From positions 41,677,874 to 41,741,873 of the forward strand of contig CM046452.1 in NCBI GenBank assembly GCA_025506515.1: a stretch of 64,000 bases of DNA, in the 5' to 3' direction. Under the pieces are notes generated by a model, which saw nothing but the letters and a program-made list of their open reading frames with translations, had not been told where the DNA came from and did not search any database. Position numbers and translations under genes: made by a program. Below, one piece after another: positions 28,191 through 39,174 of this stretch. Source of the DNA: Flaveria trinervia (taxonomy: Eukaryota > Streptophyta > Magnoliopsida > Asterales > Asteraceae). Numbering within the stretch: position 1 is the first letter of the stretch; the number at the start of each line of letters is the position of its first letter.

Positions 28191-29340
28191 ACCACGCTTC
28201 GCGGCAGTTAAAAGTCGATCACAACGGTATAAATCTGGATTAGAGGGTTTAGAGTGGATGTGTCGTGGCTGCAAAAGGTTGATTGTCTCGCCGAGACAAC
28301 ACCAACATTTTCATATCATCATTACCTTTAAACGGAATTTATTATTCGTTATGGCTACACATAATAGTTTGCCACACAAAAGCAACAAACACATCTACTA
28401 GCACATCGTCATCGGTAAACATAATAACTCCCACAATGAATTTTTTGCCAATACGTAAAAGCAGAGACCTCATTCGATCATCAGAAAAAGCCTCAGATGA
28501 ATCGAGATCCATCGTCACCGACCTAACCATCAGATTAATCAAGTCCGGATGAAGTGAGAATCATGGTCACCGACCTGACATCGACCCAAACGACAACCTT
28601 GACCATCATTACCAACAACATTGGGCAACGTATATCATAGACCAATCATAAATAAAAAAAATGAAAATCGGGTCTCAGGTGAGGAAAACCCCAACATCAT
28701 TGACCAAAGACGAATCGGAGTTCTGAAAAGTCAGTTGGCATGTTGAACAACAACACAAACCCAAAAACATCAGTTTAATGTCTCAGATGAACACCATCAT
28801 CGACAAATCGCAACAAGTATAGCCACCAGCGACAGCAAGCACCAGCATCATTGCATGCACGGCATGGCGGCGACCGGAGTCAATGGGTGGCGATATTTGA
28901 AAACCCTAAAAGGGTAATGGAGAGATTGTGAAGAGGTGACGGTACCCAGAGACCAGCCGATGGGGCCACCACCTCGACCGCCACTAGCACCACCTTGTTC
29001 TTACCATTAAACCTCAGATGGGTAGATCTTAAGGCCCATCGGAAGATACCCGACAACACACAACGGTGAGGGGACGGCAGGAAGCAGCCACCGCCCACAC
29101 CAACACGCCCACCGGCAACCGCTCGCGATTAAAGAGGACGGAAGACGGGCGACGACGAAACGACATCAACAGCCGAACGGCCACCGCCTCGGCACCCCAC
29201 TACCACCAAACCACCAAATGAAGAAACAAAGGCTGCAACACATAAAAAGCCACGGCACGAAACCCGAGGCAAACCGAAATACCAAAACTACCCCTAAACA
29301 TTGTTCATGGCCTTACTTTGTTTTATATATACAGGGTAAT
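28191..29340. mobile_element. Candidate insertion of unknown class bounded by 10-bp direct repeats
   Basis: AAGATAACCA occurs exactly at 28181-28190 and 29341-29350. The 1,150 bp between is clearly richer in GC than its surroundings, with many GACGG/CACCAC runs, and has no obvious terminal inverted repeat, LTR or poly-A end. Its left terminus, ACCACGCTTCGCGGC, can form a short stem with one G-T pair. A 9-11 bp duplication without TIRs would fit a non-TIR Mutator-like element; a Helitron-like or captured gene fragment is an alternative. No credible protein is seen in it. Confidence 0.5.
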
Positions 29341-29350
29341 AAGATAACCA

Positions 29351-29576
29351 TGTTGGTTAGAAGATTATATTATTAGTAAACTTATTTACAAATATTTATA
29401 GAATAATGAATGATAACATTTGGTATTTGAGTTTTTTTTATTAGAAAACCAAATAAAAAGTAAGCAGAAACAAGTTAACTAAACATCATTGCCGAATTTA
29501 TTATTTACTAACAATTTTGTATTTTAAATTGAAAATAATTTAAAAAATGACTAGTAAAAGTACTCAAACAACTTTT
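29351..29576. other. Short AT-rich spacer before Copia D
   Basis: No features were seen other than A/T runs. Confidence 0.5.
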
Positions 29577-30312
29577 TGTTGATACATATGGACCTAGATT
29601 CGGATCTTAATGTAATATGTTTTGAATGTCTTACACTTATGTAATGCTTGGGTGTTTAATGAAATGAAAATGTTTGATTATGATTTATAATGTTTAATAT
29701 TTCACTAATGAGTTGTGTAACGCATATTGACTAGATTATATAGGTTTGTGATTGTTTGAATTGATATACATAATGTTATAATAATGAATACATTCAAACT
29801 TGGTTAAGTGAAGTTCTTATGAGTCCGACTGGACCATGCGCCCCAACAGTGGTCATGCGTCTGAATGGCCATGCGACTAAGTATCTATACGCCTAAATAG
29901 TCCATACGCCTGAACAACTTCGTGCGACTGACTCAGTCGCACGACTGAACACTCAGTCATGCGAATGGATCAACTGCATGGCTCAATCGCACGAATGAAC
30001 CATGCTAATGTTTCAGTCGCCCGAATGAGCAACCCTAACCTATAATACCACTTAATTCGTGAAAAAATGTAAGCATTGAATACACTTCGACTCCAGACGT
30101 ACCCTAGCCGTCCAAAGACCTCTAAGATCATACTTCAAGATCATAGATCGTAGTAGATCGATTCCTAATCGATTCTTAACGTTAGATTCAATACATAATT
30201 GTTTCTACGTGCGTTCTCACTGATTGGATCGCCAATCAAATAGGATTCTGCACTATTTAATACGCTATACACGTTAATCAGTTAGTATATCGTCAAGTAC
30301 ACGATCCTAACA
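29577..30312 (+). repeat. 5' LTR of Copia D (736 bp)
   Basis: It starts TGTTGATACATATGG and ends GATCCTAACA two bases before the primer-binding site, with the usual TGTT/AACA termini. The left boundary is inferred from those termini, because no second LTR is available for alignment. Positions 29820-30030 hold a degenerate array of CAGTCGCACGACTG-like palindromes. Confidence 0.75.
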
Positions 30313-30314
30313 AA

Positions 30315-30328
30315 TGGTATCAGAGCTT
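30315..30328 (+). promoter_or_regulatory. Primer-binding site of Copia D (initiator-Met tRNA)
   Basis: TGGTATCAGAGCTT follows the LTR end CTAACA after two bases. It sets the strand and the LTR inner edge. Confidence 0.92.
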
Positions 30329-30537
30329 TGGCTCTTGATTACGTGTTGATTCAATCGTTTTTGATACAAAAATTGTGTTTTTTCACTAAAAACGCATTCT
30401 TTTTGTGTCAAACGGAGTCTTAGACGTTTCCTGACCATAAAGTTTAGTTTTTCCGGCATACGGCAATTAGGGTTTGTGAAAATTCGAGTTTTTGCGGCCA
30501 AAACACGTTTAAACTACGAATTATCAAACTTTAGCAG

Positions 30538-30775
30538 GTTCAGTCGCACGATTGGCTCAATCGCACGACTAAGCTCATTCGCATTCCTCAAACGCACGAT
30601 TGGACTCATTCGTACCCTCATTCGTACGACTAAGAACCCTATTCGGACTGTTCAACCGCATTAGTTCATTCGGCCGACTGACTCATCCGCATTAGTTCAG
30701 TCGCACGATTGAACCATTCGCCCAATTCAATCGCCCGAATAAGCCCAATCGCATACCTTCATTCGCACACATAAG
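30538..30775 (+). repeat. CAGTCGCACGATTG-type repeat array in the Copia D leader
   Basis: About a dozen degenerate units (CAGTCGCACGATTG, CAATCGCACGACTA, CATTCGCACACATA) recur at roughly 15-25 bp spacing between the primer-binding site and gag. The same motif fills part of the LTR. Many units are short palindromes. Confidence 0.8.
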
Positions 30776-30804
30776 CAGTTTGTTTAATAGTAAAGTTAAG
30801 TGAA

Positions 30805-32597
30805 ATGAAGGACCAGTTTTCAGCATACACAGCAAGTAGAGACACTCGTATTCTGAATCTACTGCTATTGGAGAACAAAGTGGGAATTCATAATAAACCC
30901 CCAAAGCTTATCACGTTAGACGACTACCCACAATGAAAACAACGTTTTGAAATCTACTTAAATAGAGTAGATACAAATTTGTGGGAGGCTATAGAGTCGG
31001 GGTATAGCATGCCAGTAGGAGCTGACGGTGTCAAACTTACATTAAGTGGCTTGTCCGATGCACAAAAGGTAAAACACAACGCTAAGAAGAAAGTCTACGC
31101 TTTGCTTACCCAGTCTATTCCGAAGGATATCTTCCATCAGTACTCGGAGTATACTCAAACAAAGAAATTATGGGATGCATTGGAGAAGAGGTGTGATGGA
31201 AATGCCTCACTCAAGGCCATTAAGGCCAAAGCTTTGAAGGAGTTTGACAACTTCTCTTCAATGGGAAAGGAAATCCTGGACGACGTGATTGACAGATTCT
31301 ACCACTTGATGAGTGAGATGCACACTCATGGAGTAACTACGTCGATGGAGGATAAGGTATCCAACTTTGCAGATGGATTACCAGAGAAACGGGCTTCCTT
31401 CGTTTCAAATCTCAAACAAAATTGGATGCTCTCGAAGTTAGAAATAAATGACTTCATTCTGAAACTGAGAGAGGATGAGCTTAGGATGAAGTATAGAGCC
31501 CAAAAGGCCAACTATGATCAGAATCCGGCGCTTTACAACGCGACTCCTCAGGCCAAGACATCTAGAGCACCACTGCAGAATGCCTTCGTCTCAAGCTCAG
31601 CAAGTCCAGCACAAGCATCTACTTTAGGGTCCAAAATGTTAGGGTCGTCTGGTACCCAGTATATTATACCTGAAGCCAATGCAGCAAAATTGAAAACCGA
31701 TAACTTCGGTAACGTGACTGTTGAGGTGGCCAGAGAACACATGGACCTCTTAGCTGCTGTAGTTCACTCCTATGATGGACTAATTGCTGGAAAGATAGGA
31801 AATTGCCACCTAGCAGATGAGGATTATGAACAGGTGGATGAGATGGAGTTGGAACGGATGGATATAATGTGGGCCTTGGCAAGTGTTGTCCAAAGAGCTA
31901 AAAAGGTTGTCAAGAAGACCGGACAGAATTGGTTACAACCAAGGACATGACCTTTGGCTTCGACAAGTCAAAGGTAACCTGTTTCAACTGTGGTGAGAAG
32001 GGACACTTCAAATGGGAGTGTGTGAAGCCAAAGAAGACTGGAAATGGCAATCCTTTCTCGTCCTTTAATCGTCAAGACAAAGCCACATCTAGTAGTTCTA
32101 CTTCATCAAGCAAGGACCCTAAAGCCTTGACTGCTAACGAGGATGAAGGACAGGACTGGAGCTTTCGGTTCGTCTCACCGGGAGAGTCCAACATAGCTAG
32201 TGTGGAGGATATAGATGACGATTCCGCCAGTGAGGGAGACATAGCAGTAGAGCTAGCGATGTCCAATTCTGAAGACACTGCACCTGTGGTCAACCACCTG
32301 CCTGAAGAAGAAAAATCTACATCAATGTCAGAATCACCAGAACTAGAAACAACTGATTTTGCACACATGGTTGATTCCTCTTTAACATCTCAGGTAAGTA
32401 CTACTGACCAGTTGTTTAATAGTCATGCTTGCTCTGATTGTAATAAATTTAGAGAAAGCATAGATTTAAATTTTTCTAGGTTATTAGATCATAATGATAG
32501 CTTAGTAAAGGATTTGGAACTGTGCACTGAAACTAATAGAGTTTTAAAGCAAAATGAGCACAGTTACAAGGAAAAGATAGACCTATTGAACAAATAG
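30805..32597 (+). pseudogene. Copia D gag
   Basis: From the ATG at 30805 it reads MKDQFSAYTASRDTRI up to ITLDDYPQ, then a TGA where related gags have Trp. It continues in the same frame as a UBN2-type capsid domain (LWEAIESGYSMP ... TKKLWDALEKRCDGNASLKA) to 31950. A frameshift near 31935 moves the nucleocapsid to another frame, which contains the knuckle CFNCGEKGHFKWEC and a Ser/Asp/Glu-rich segment to a stop at 32597. The ATG is chosen because it precedes all conserved blocks and follows the leader. Confidence 0.85.
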
Positions 32598-33625
32598 CTT
32601 AGGGAGACAGAAGTAGTTGCCTTTAACCAAGATAATGACATTAGGTACTATCTTAGCTCCCTAGAGGACACTAAGAAGTAGAAAGCAGTTTTAAAAGTAG
32701 AAGTCAACTCCTTAAAACAAAAACTGCATAGTTGGACAACTTTATCTCATATTGTCCAACACTTAGTGAAAGAGAGAAACAACGGGGATGGATTGGGATA
32801 CAAAGTGGTTCCACCACCACCTGAGACCTTGATGAACATCAAAAGTAAACCAATTAATAATAACCCCATCAAGGATCATGTGGTGACCACTCCTCTTGTT
32901 AGTGACCCAGATTCCACTAGTAAATCAATTGAATCTGGCATTAAAAAAAGGAGTCCACTTCAAATACAAAAGGAAAGATGCCTTGTGTTAGCCTGGAAAA
33001 AAAGTTTGAAAAGGTTAATTTAAAGTCTGGTTCAAACAAAGTCAAATCAAAACCTAAAAAGACCATTAAAGTTAATCAATCATGTGCATCATGTCAAAGT
33101 CCAGGTAAACAAGAAATAAAAGATGTAAACCAGGTAAAGCAATTAAGTTTGTAAGACCCGACCATACAACTAACAAAGAAGTGTCTCAATCTAAACAAAA
33201 TAAGGTCACCCGTGTGACACCTACATGTCCATAAAAACAAATAAACCATAAAGTTGAAAGCAGATCCTGCTACAATTGTGGAGAGTACGGTCACATTGCG
33301 TCTCATTGTCCTTATTATCAGACACCGAGGAGGAAAGTTGAACTTCCTGCATCTAAAATTAGATCTTTTAAGAAGAACTCAGTGACGCCTCCTAAAAGCA
33401 ATAGTGAACCCAAAGTTCAACCCATCAGCCAGTCGTCTGTTTATCACAAACAGACCTTACACAAAGCTGGCTTATGAAAAGAAAAATCCACCTCAGCATC
33501 TGAAAATGAGAACAAACAGACATCTGAGCTTCCTTGAACCTCGAATGGTCAATGGTTGAGTTTATGATGTGTGATGCCTCGAGGAAACCCAAGCCAGTGA
33601 AGGCTTGGGTTCTTAACATGAACTA
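32598..33625 (+). pseudogene. Copia D gag C-terminal region with second zinc knuckle (heavily broken)
   Basis: Stops interrupt a coiled-coil-like, Lys/Asn/Gln-rich stretch. At 33268-33309 an intact knuckle reads CYNCGEYGHIASHC (CX2CX4HX4C). It mirrors the two-knuckle layout of A, B and H, so this arrangement is shared by otherwise divergent families. There is no continuous coding. Confidence 0.7.
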
Positions 33626-34114
33626 ATGTTTTCATTAAATGTGCAGGGTGTTCGCTATACTACTGAGACTAACACGTGGATTGTATATAGCGGAGCATCC
33701 AGGCACATGACAGGGAATAGAGCTCTCTTATCAAACGTCAGAAAAATCAAAGGATGGCATGTTTCATTTGCTGGAAACAAAGGCGGATACATCACAGCCC
33801 AAGGGGAAGTGGGAAATCAGAAAGTTAAGTTTGACAAGGTAAACTATGTCCAACAATTACAAAATAACTTACTTTTTGTTTCTCAAATATATGATAAAGG
33901 CTTCAAAGTAGTCTTTGACAACAAGAAGTGCTACGTTCTGAAGAAGGACTACGTGATCCCGGAGGACCAAGTCCTAATATCAGCTTCAAGATATAATGAT
34001 CTTTATGTCTTGGATCTTTCAAAGGCCTCCACAACGAATCATGAAGTTCATTGCTTATTGTCCAAAGCTACTGAGAAGGATTCCATCTCCTACCACAAGC
34101 CCACAAGCTACTGA
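33626..34114 (+). pseudogene. Copia D protease with mutated active site, and start of pre-integrase domain
   Basis: The ORF carries the protease block TWIVYSGASRHMTGN. The catalytic Asp codon at 33686-33688 is TAT (Tyr), so the DSG motif is lost. It continues through NNLLFVSQIYDKGFKVVFDN and the pre-integrase start (VLDLSKASTTNHEVHCLLSK) to SISYHK, where the zinc domain of integrase should begin. There it runs into PTSY and a stop. The protease is inactive by active-site mutation. Confidence 0.88.
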
Positions 34115-34356
34115 TCTTTATGTGGAGAATGATCAGAACAACCAGGATGAACAAGTTCCGACTACCACAAGCCCACAAGCATTTGACAATGATGCTTCTG
34201 AGCCTTCTGAACCTCAGACTCCTATTGCCTCAGATCCAGAACCAAATGTTCACAATCTTTGTTCTAAGGTGGTTGTTTCAACAACTCCCAGCTCACGTCT
34301 AAATGTCTATCATCCTTTGGATAATGTCATAGGAGATGTGAGATCAGGAGTTTAGA
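34100..34356 (+). pseudogene. Copia D INT-RT linker joined directly to the pre-integrase domain
   Basis: In a frame different from the protease ORF the sequence reads ATDLYVENDQNNQDEQVP, then a Pro/Ser/Thr-rich linker and HPLDNVIGDVRSGV, the conserved block before RT. No integrase catalytic residues lie between SYHK and this linker, so about 1 kb has been deleted. The 19-bp sequence CTACCACAAGCCCACAAGC occurs at 34090-34108, at the joint, and at 34162-34180. Confidence 0.85.
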
Positions 34357-35800
34357 CCAGAAATCAGTTGTACTCAGCTGATTATGCCTCTGTGATGGAA
34401 AAGCGATACCTTCATGATGGTGCCTATCGTTGCTTTGTGTCTCAGTTTGAGCCAAAGTATGTTAGTGAATCCCTGAATGATGAGGCATGGGTGAGTGCCA
34501 TGCAAGAAAAACGTCTTCAGTTCAAGAAGTTGGGTGTATGGACTCTAGTGGATAGACCTAAAGGTGCTAAGGTCATTGGCACCAAATGGGTCTTGAAATG
34601 CAAGAAAGATGATCAAAGAGTGATCATCAGAAACAAGGCTCGGCTTGTTGTTCAGGGATTTCGACAAGTTGAGGGTATTGACTACAATGAAGTGTTTGCA
34701 CCCGTGGCAAGAATAGAAGCAATCCGCATCTTCCTTGCCTATGCATCTTATATGAAGATCAAAGTTTGTCAACTAGATGTGAACAGTGCGTTCCTTCATG
34801 GTGAGATCCGAGAGACAGTGTATGTCAGTCAACCCAAGGGATTTTAGGATCCATATAATTGGGACAGAGTTTACAAACTCGACAAGGCGCTATACGGGCT
34901 TCAACAAGCTCCGAGGGCCTGTTATGAGAAACTCTCAACTCATCTTGTGAAACACGGTTTTCGCAGGGGAGTCGTTGATTGTACATTGTTTATCAAAGAA
35001 AAAGATGGAGATTTACTGTTGGTACAAATCTATGTCGATGACATAATCTTCGGTTCCAAGAATGAAGAATTATGTAAAGAGTTTGAAGCCGTAATGAAGG
35101 CGGAGTTTGAGATGAGTGTAATGGGAGAGATGAAGTTCTTTCTTGGGTTACAGGTGGATCTGACACCAAATGGGATTTTCCTACAGCAGACCAAGTATGT
35201 AGGTGATATTCTTAGTCGGTTTGATATGGAAAATGCTTCTACAGCTGGAACTCCACTTGCTACAAACCATGATGTAGCACCCGACAAGAATGGTGATCTG
35301 GTAGATGCCACTATGTACCGAGGGATGATTGGATCTCTCATGTATCTCACTGTCTCACGACCTCAGATCATGTATGCTAGATGTATATGTTCACGATATT
35401 AGGCAAATCCTAAGGTGAACCATCTTATTGGGGTCAAAAGGATTTTTCATTATCTGAAGGGTACACCCACACTTGGGTTGTGGTATCCTCATGATGATGA
35501 CTTTGAGCTTACGGCATATAGGGACTCGGATTATGGTGGCTGCAAGATGAACTACAAGTCCACATCAGTAGGGTGTTAGCTCTTTGGGAGAAGATTAGTA
35601 ACCTGGCAGTGTAAGAAGCAGACCTCGGTTGCATTATCAACTTGTGAAGCCGAATACGTTGCTGCTACAAGTTGCTGTTCACAAATCATATGGATTCAAC
35701 AGCAAATGTGGGATTACGATTTGAAATTCTCTTCTACTCTTATCTTTGTTGATAACTCTGCTGCAATTGCAGTCACTAAAACCCGGTCCAACATTTCATA
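34357..35800 (+). pseudogene. Copia D reverse transcriptase and RNase H (broken)
   Basis: The RT runs in pieces. The first, from 34368, includes GTKWVLKCKKDDQRV, FAPVARIEAIRIFLAYA and QLDVNSAFLHGE, ending in a stop at 34847 (QPKGF*). After YKLDKALYGLQQAPRACYE the next open part (34947-35402) has YVDDIIFGSKN and GEMKFFLGLQV. The RNase H follows with stops: LGLWYPHDDDFELTAYRDSD, then CEAEYVAATSCC and VDNSAAIAVTKT. It fades at about 35800, before the family's usual C-terminal HIEIRYHFIRD-like block. Confidence 0.88.
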
Positions 35801-35874
35801 AATATGTAAAAAGGAAATCTCTATTGCTAAAAATGTAGTTTTTTAGCAACTCTTGTATTATACGAGTTTATAAC

Positions 35875-35876
<2 letters not shown>

Positions 35877-35933
<57 letters not shown>

Positions 35934-35935
35934 TA
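35877..35935. repeat. (TA)n microsatellite
   Basis: An almost pure TA run of about 59 bp has one interruption (TATGTATA). It lies about 75 bp after Copia D loses similarity. Confidence 0.95.
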
Positions 35936-36539
35936 ATAACATGAAATTTCTAAGATTACCTATCATAAATAACGACACAAATTTTCTTATTTAACTAACA
36001 ACGCTTAACAACATGGTGGCCCAAAAAACTGCATTAATGGAAAATTCGATGCACCATATTTTTATTATTTCCTATAAGTGCACATTCTTTATTAACACCA
36101 ATATCGTAAACCCTTTCGTTGTAAGATAATTTGATATAACACCAATATTTGTTGAAATAGCTCGCGGCTCGCGGTTCGTTCGCAGCTCGCTTGGAAATAG
36201 CTCGGAAAAAGCTCGCTCGAAAGAGCTCGATTTGAAATTGAGCCGAACCGAGCTGACTCGGTATGAAACCAAGCTAAGCTCGGCTTGGTTCGTACCGAGC
36301 CGAGCCGGCTCGGTTTGGCTCGCTGTTTAGCTCAGCTCGGTTTCGCTCAGATTATTTTAGTTGTATATATTATATATTATATTTATGTATAATATATACA
36401 TTTTTAATAGTATATTTTTATTTTATGTATAATTTATAATATTAAATAGTAGTATACATTATATATAAAAATATTATATATATGCCTAAACTTTTATACA
36501 ATTCAAAATATATGAAACATTGAATTCAATTTTCAACCT

Positions 36540-37162
36540 TCACAGCTCTACTTTCTTAGACGGTTCATAAGTCATAACCCTAATGTCCAAGTCTCCAACT
36601 CTATTCCCATTCCTAAATCCCAAATTCTCAATTTTTCATTCCCCCCATAACCCTTCGAGGCTTTGACAGAGAAAGATTGAACCCTAAAATCAACCAAGCT
36701 ACTGCTACACCAGTCAATCACCGGCCAAACCCACCGCCATGTCAGTCCGCCACTGCTACGCCAGTCGATCGCCGCCTCAGCAGTCCATCACCGGTCCACG
36801 CCTCGCCAGTCCACCACCACCACGCCAGTCCGCCACTGCTACCGTCGAACGCCATCGTCGAACGCCATCGCCATTCCCACTTCAAACTCTGGCAAACGCC
36901 ATTGCCACGACATATAACGGTATGATCAGACCTTTTGTATATATTTCAGTATATTAAGGTTTTATTACAACAATACTTGTTATTTGGATGATGTTAATGC
37001 TAATTCTTATTAGTATGTATCTGTTAGGGTTTTATTTTGTTTTATTTTTATTAATTGTTATCCTTGATTTAGTTAAATGATAATTGTTATAATGATGTCT
37101 ATTTTCTTATGCTTGCTACTTAGATTTCTTATACTAATCTGAATGTTTTAATATGTTATAGA
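36540..37162 (+). promoter_or_regulatory. Upstream exon and intron of hAT F transposase gene
   Basis: After an AT-rich stretch there is a GC-richer block (36660-36920, CGCCAGTC and CACCGG repeats) without in-frame coding into the transposase. A plausible intron runs from GTATGATC (36920) to TTATAG (37161), just before the first conserved ATG. A leader exon plus intron is common in Ac-like genes. The splice sites are inferred from sequence alone. Confidence 0.45.
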
Positions 37163-39174
37163 ATGTCTTCTTTTAAAGAATCAGTTGGTGGAACCGGGAC
37201 ATCAAAGGTTGGTCCAAGTGACAAAGAGAGTGTTGATGTGGCTGATGAATTAAGAGATACAACAGATGGCAGTGTTTAAATGATACAAATAAAGATGTTT
37301 CAAAAAGAAAAATCATCAGAAGTTTGGGGTCATTTTATAGGTGTTGAAAGAGAGCATAAAAGGCAAAAGGTGATAAAACAACAATGCATCCATTGTAAGA
37401 AACAATATGTATATGCTCCCGGAGGACCCACGACAACTCTTAAGTGACATTTGGACATTATATGTCCATATATGGAACTGCAAAGGTCAAGAGGTAAGAA
37501 AAGGGGTTTTACCTTTGGAGCATGTGGTAATGAAAATGAAACGGGTCTTAACATGAATATTGGTTATGAACAAGGAAAGTGTAGGGAAATAATTGCTAAG
37601 ATGATCATATCCCATGAGTTACCTTTCTCATTTGTAGAGTACCATTGGTTTAACTTGTTAATGAAGTACAACAATCCCTTGTACCAAAAAGTGAGTAGGT
37701 CGACTATTACTAGAGATTGTATTAGAGTGGTCGATGTAGAAAGAGAGAAAGTGAGGAAAGTTTTAAAAAATGTTGACATGATATCACTTACAAGTGATTG
37801 TTGGACCTCAAACCAAACCATTGGGTATATGTGTTTGATAGCTCATTATATTGATTCTGACTGGAAGTTGCAAAAAAGAATAATCGGTTTTAATGAGCTT
37901 GCACCACCTCATATTGGTGAGGTTATATCGGATGGTATCTTAGAATGCCTTATTAAATGGGGTATTCAAGATAAAATAGGTACAATCACTCTAGATAATG
38001 CTTACAATAATGACAGGGCAGCTTTAATCTTAAGAAATAATTTTCAAGGGAAAGGAAAATTACATTTTGAGGGGTTATTTTTCCATGTTAGATGTTGTGC
38101 TCACATATTGAATTTGGTAGTGCAAGATGGTTTAGAAACTATTGAATCTTGTCTTGTGAAAGTTAGAGAAGGGGTTAAATATCTAAGAAAGTCTCCAGGT
38201 CGTTTGTTAAAATTGGTGAGATAGCAATCACCCTTGGTATCCCCACATGTCAATCTTTATGTATTGATGTAAAAACTAGGTGGAATTCAACACACCGTAT
38301 GCTTGAATCAACTATTCACTATAAAAGAGCCTTTCAAGGCTATGCATTAAGGGATTCAAACTTTGAATGGTCTCCTACGAATGATGAGTGGACTCGTGCT
38401 GAAAGAGTGTGCTAGGTACTTGAAGTATTTTTGGATGCCACTAACTTGTGCTCTGGCACATCATATCCCACTTCAAACTTATTTCTTATTGAAAATTTTT
38501 AGGTGAAAAGAGAGATAAATAATGCTTATGCATCAAATGATAATTTCTTGAAAGCCATGAGTGTGCCAATGTTTGAAAAGTTTGAGAAGTATTGGGGAGA
38601 AGTTGGGGTACTTATGTCAATTGCATCCATTTTAGATCCACGATTTAAAATGTTGTCGGTTAAATGGACTTTTGAGAGTTTGTATCCATTAGATGAGCTT
38701 CAAAGTCGGGTTGAAGACGTGATTGGTAAGTTCAAGTTTCTTTTTGAAAAATATTCTAATGCATTTATGGAGGCTAGCGCTTCCACAACTAGCTCAAACC
38801 CAACATCCGTTGACCATTGTGCTAGGCCCGAAGATATTTTTTTTGCTTATCTCGAAGTTAGACCCATTGAAGAAGCACACAAAAATGAACTTGAGGTATA
38901 TATAGATGAAGCTAATCATGTAGGTTTGAAAAACAAAGAGTTTGATGTGTTGAGCTGGTGGCATCAAAATTTTACCAAGTTTCCTATTTTAAGCAAAATG
39001 GCCCGTGACATATTTTGCATACCAATCACAACCGTTGCTTAAGAACCAGCCTTTAGTGCAGGAGGGCGTATATTGGATGACTATCGAAGCTCACTTTCAA
39101 AAGATATGGTAGAGTTGCTTGTTTGTAGTAGTGACTGGATTAAAGAAGTTTCAAGTACAACCATAAAACAATAG
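37163..39174 (+). pseudogene. hAT transposase F (all domains present, five stops, one frameshift)
   Basis: The frame from ATG 37163 meets TAA at 37277, then gives a BED zinc finger (VWGHFIGVEREHKRQK, CIHCKKQYVYAP) interrupted by TGA at 37445 before HLDIICPY. The RNase-H-like core follows, with TSDCWTSNQT (first Asp) and TLDNAYNND (second Asp), and a CAHILNLVVQDG block. A frameshift near 38216 leads to KTRWNSTHRMLES and TAG stops at 38413 and 38500. The C-terminal part (from 38503) has ILDPRFKM and the hAT dimerisation region (DVLSWWHQNFTKFPILSKMA), then TAA at 39040 and EPAFSAGGRILDDYRSSL. Transposase would cut and paste the element; this copy is dead. Confidence 0.88.

Larger units (their letters stand above)
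29577..35800 (+). mobile_element. Copia LTR retrotransposon D, 3' end and integrase core lost
   Basis: A plus-strand Copia element with a 736-bp 5' LTR, primer-binding site, gag, second zinc knuckle, protease, a residual INT-RT linker, RT and RNase H. The sequence stops resembling a Copia around 35800 within the RNase H C-terminus. No 3' LTR is found downstream; a (TA)n tract begins about 75 bp later. The integrase core is absent. Several stops and frameshifts add to this. Its protein style (zinc knuckle CFNCGEKGHFKWEC, RT with YVDDIIFGSKN) is related to A, B and H but clearly another family. Confidence 0.9.

Noticed and set aside
28880..29098. 72-codon ORF on the minus strand in the GC-richer block
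   Set aside because: It has no family resemblance and biased composition. It is more likely a by-product of the block's GC content than a gene.
33040..33310. Minus-strand ORF (33094-33306) in Copia D
   Set aside because: It is antisense to the second zinc knuckle region and has no domain of its own.
36677..36957. Pro/His/Ser-rich ORFs before hAT F transposase as separate genes
   Set aside because: They are low-complexity and end at or run into the proposed intron. They are better explained as a leader exon of the transposase gene.
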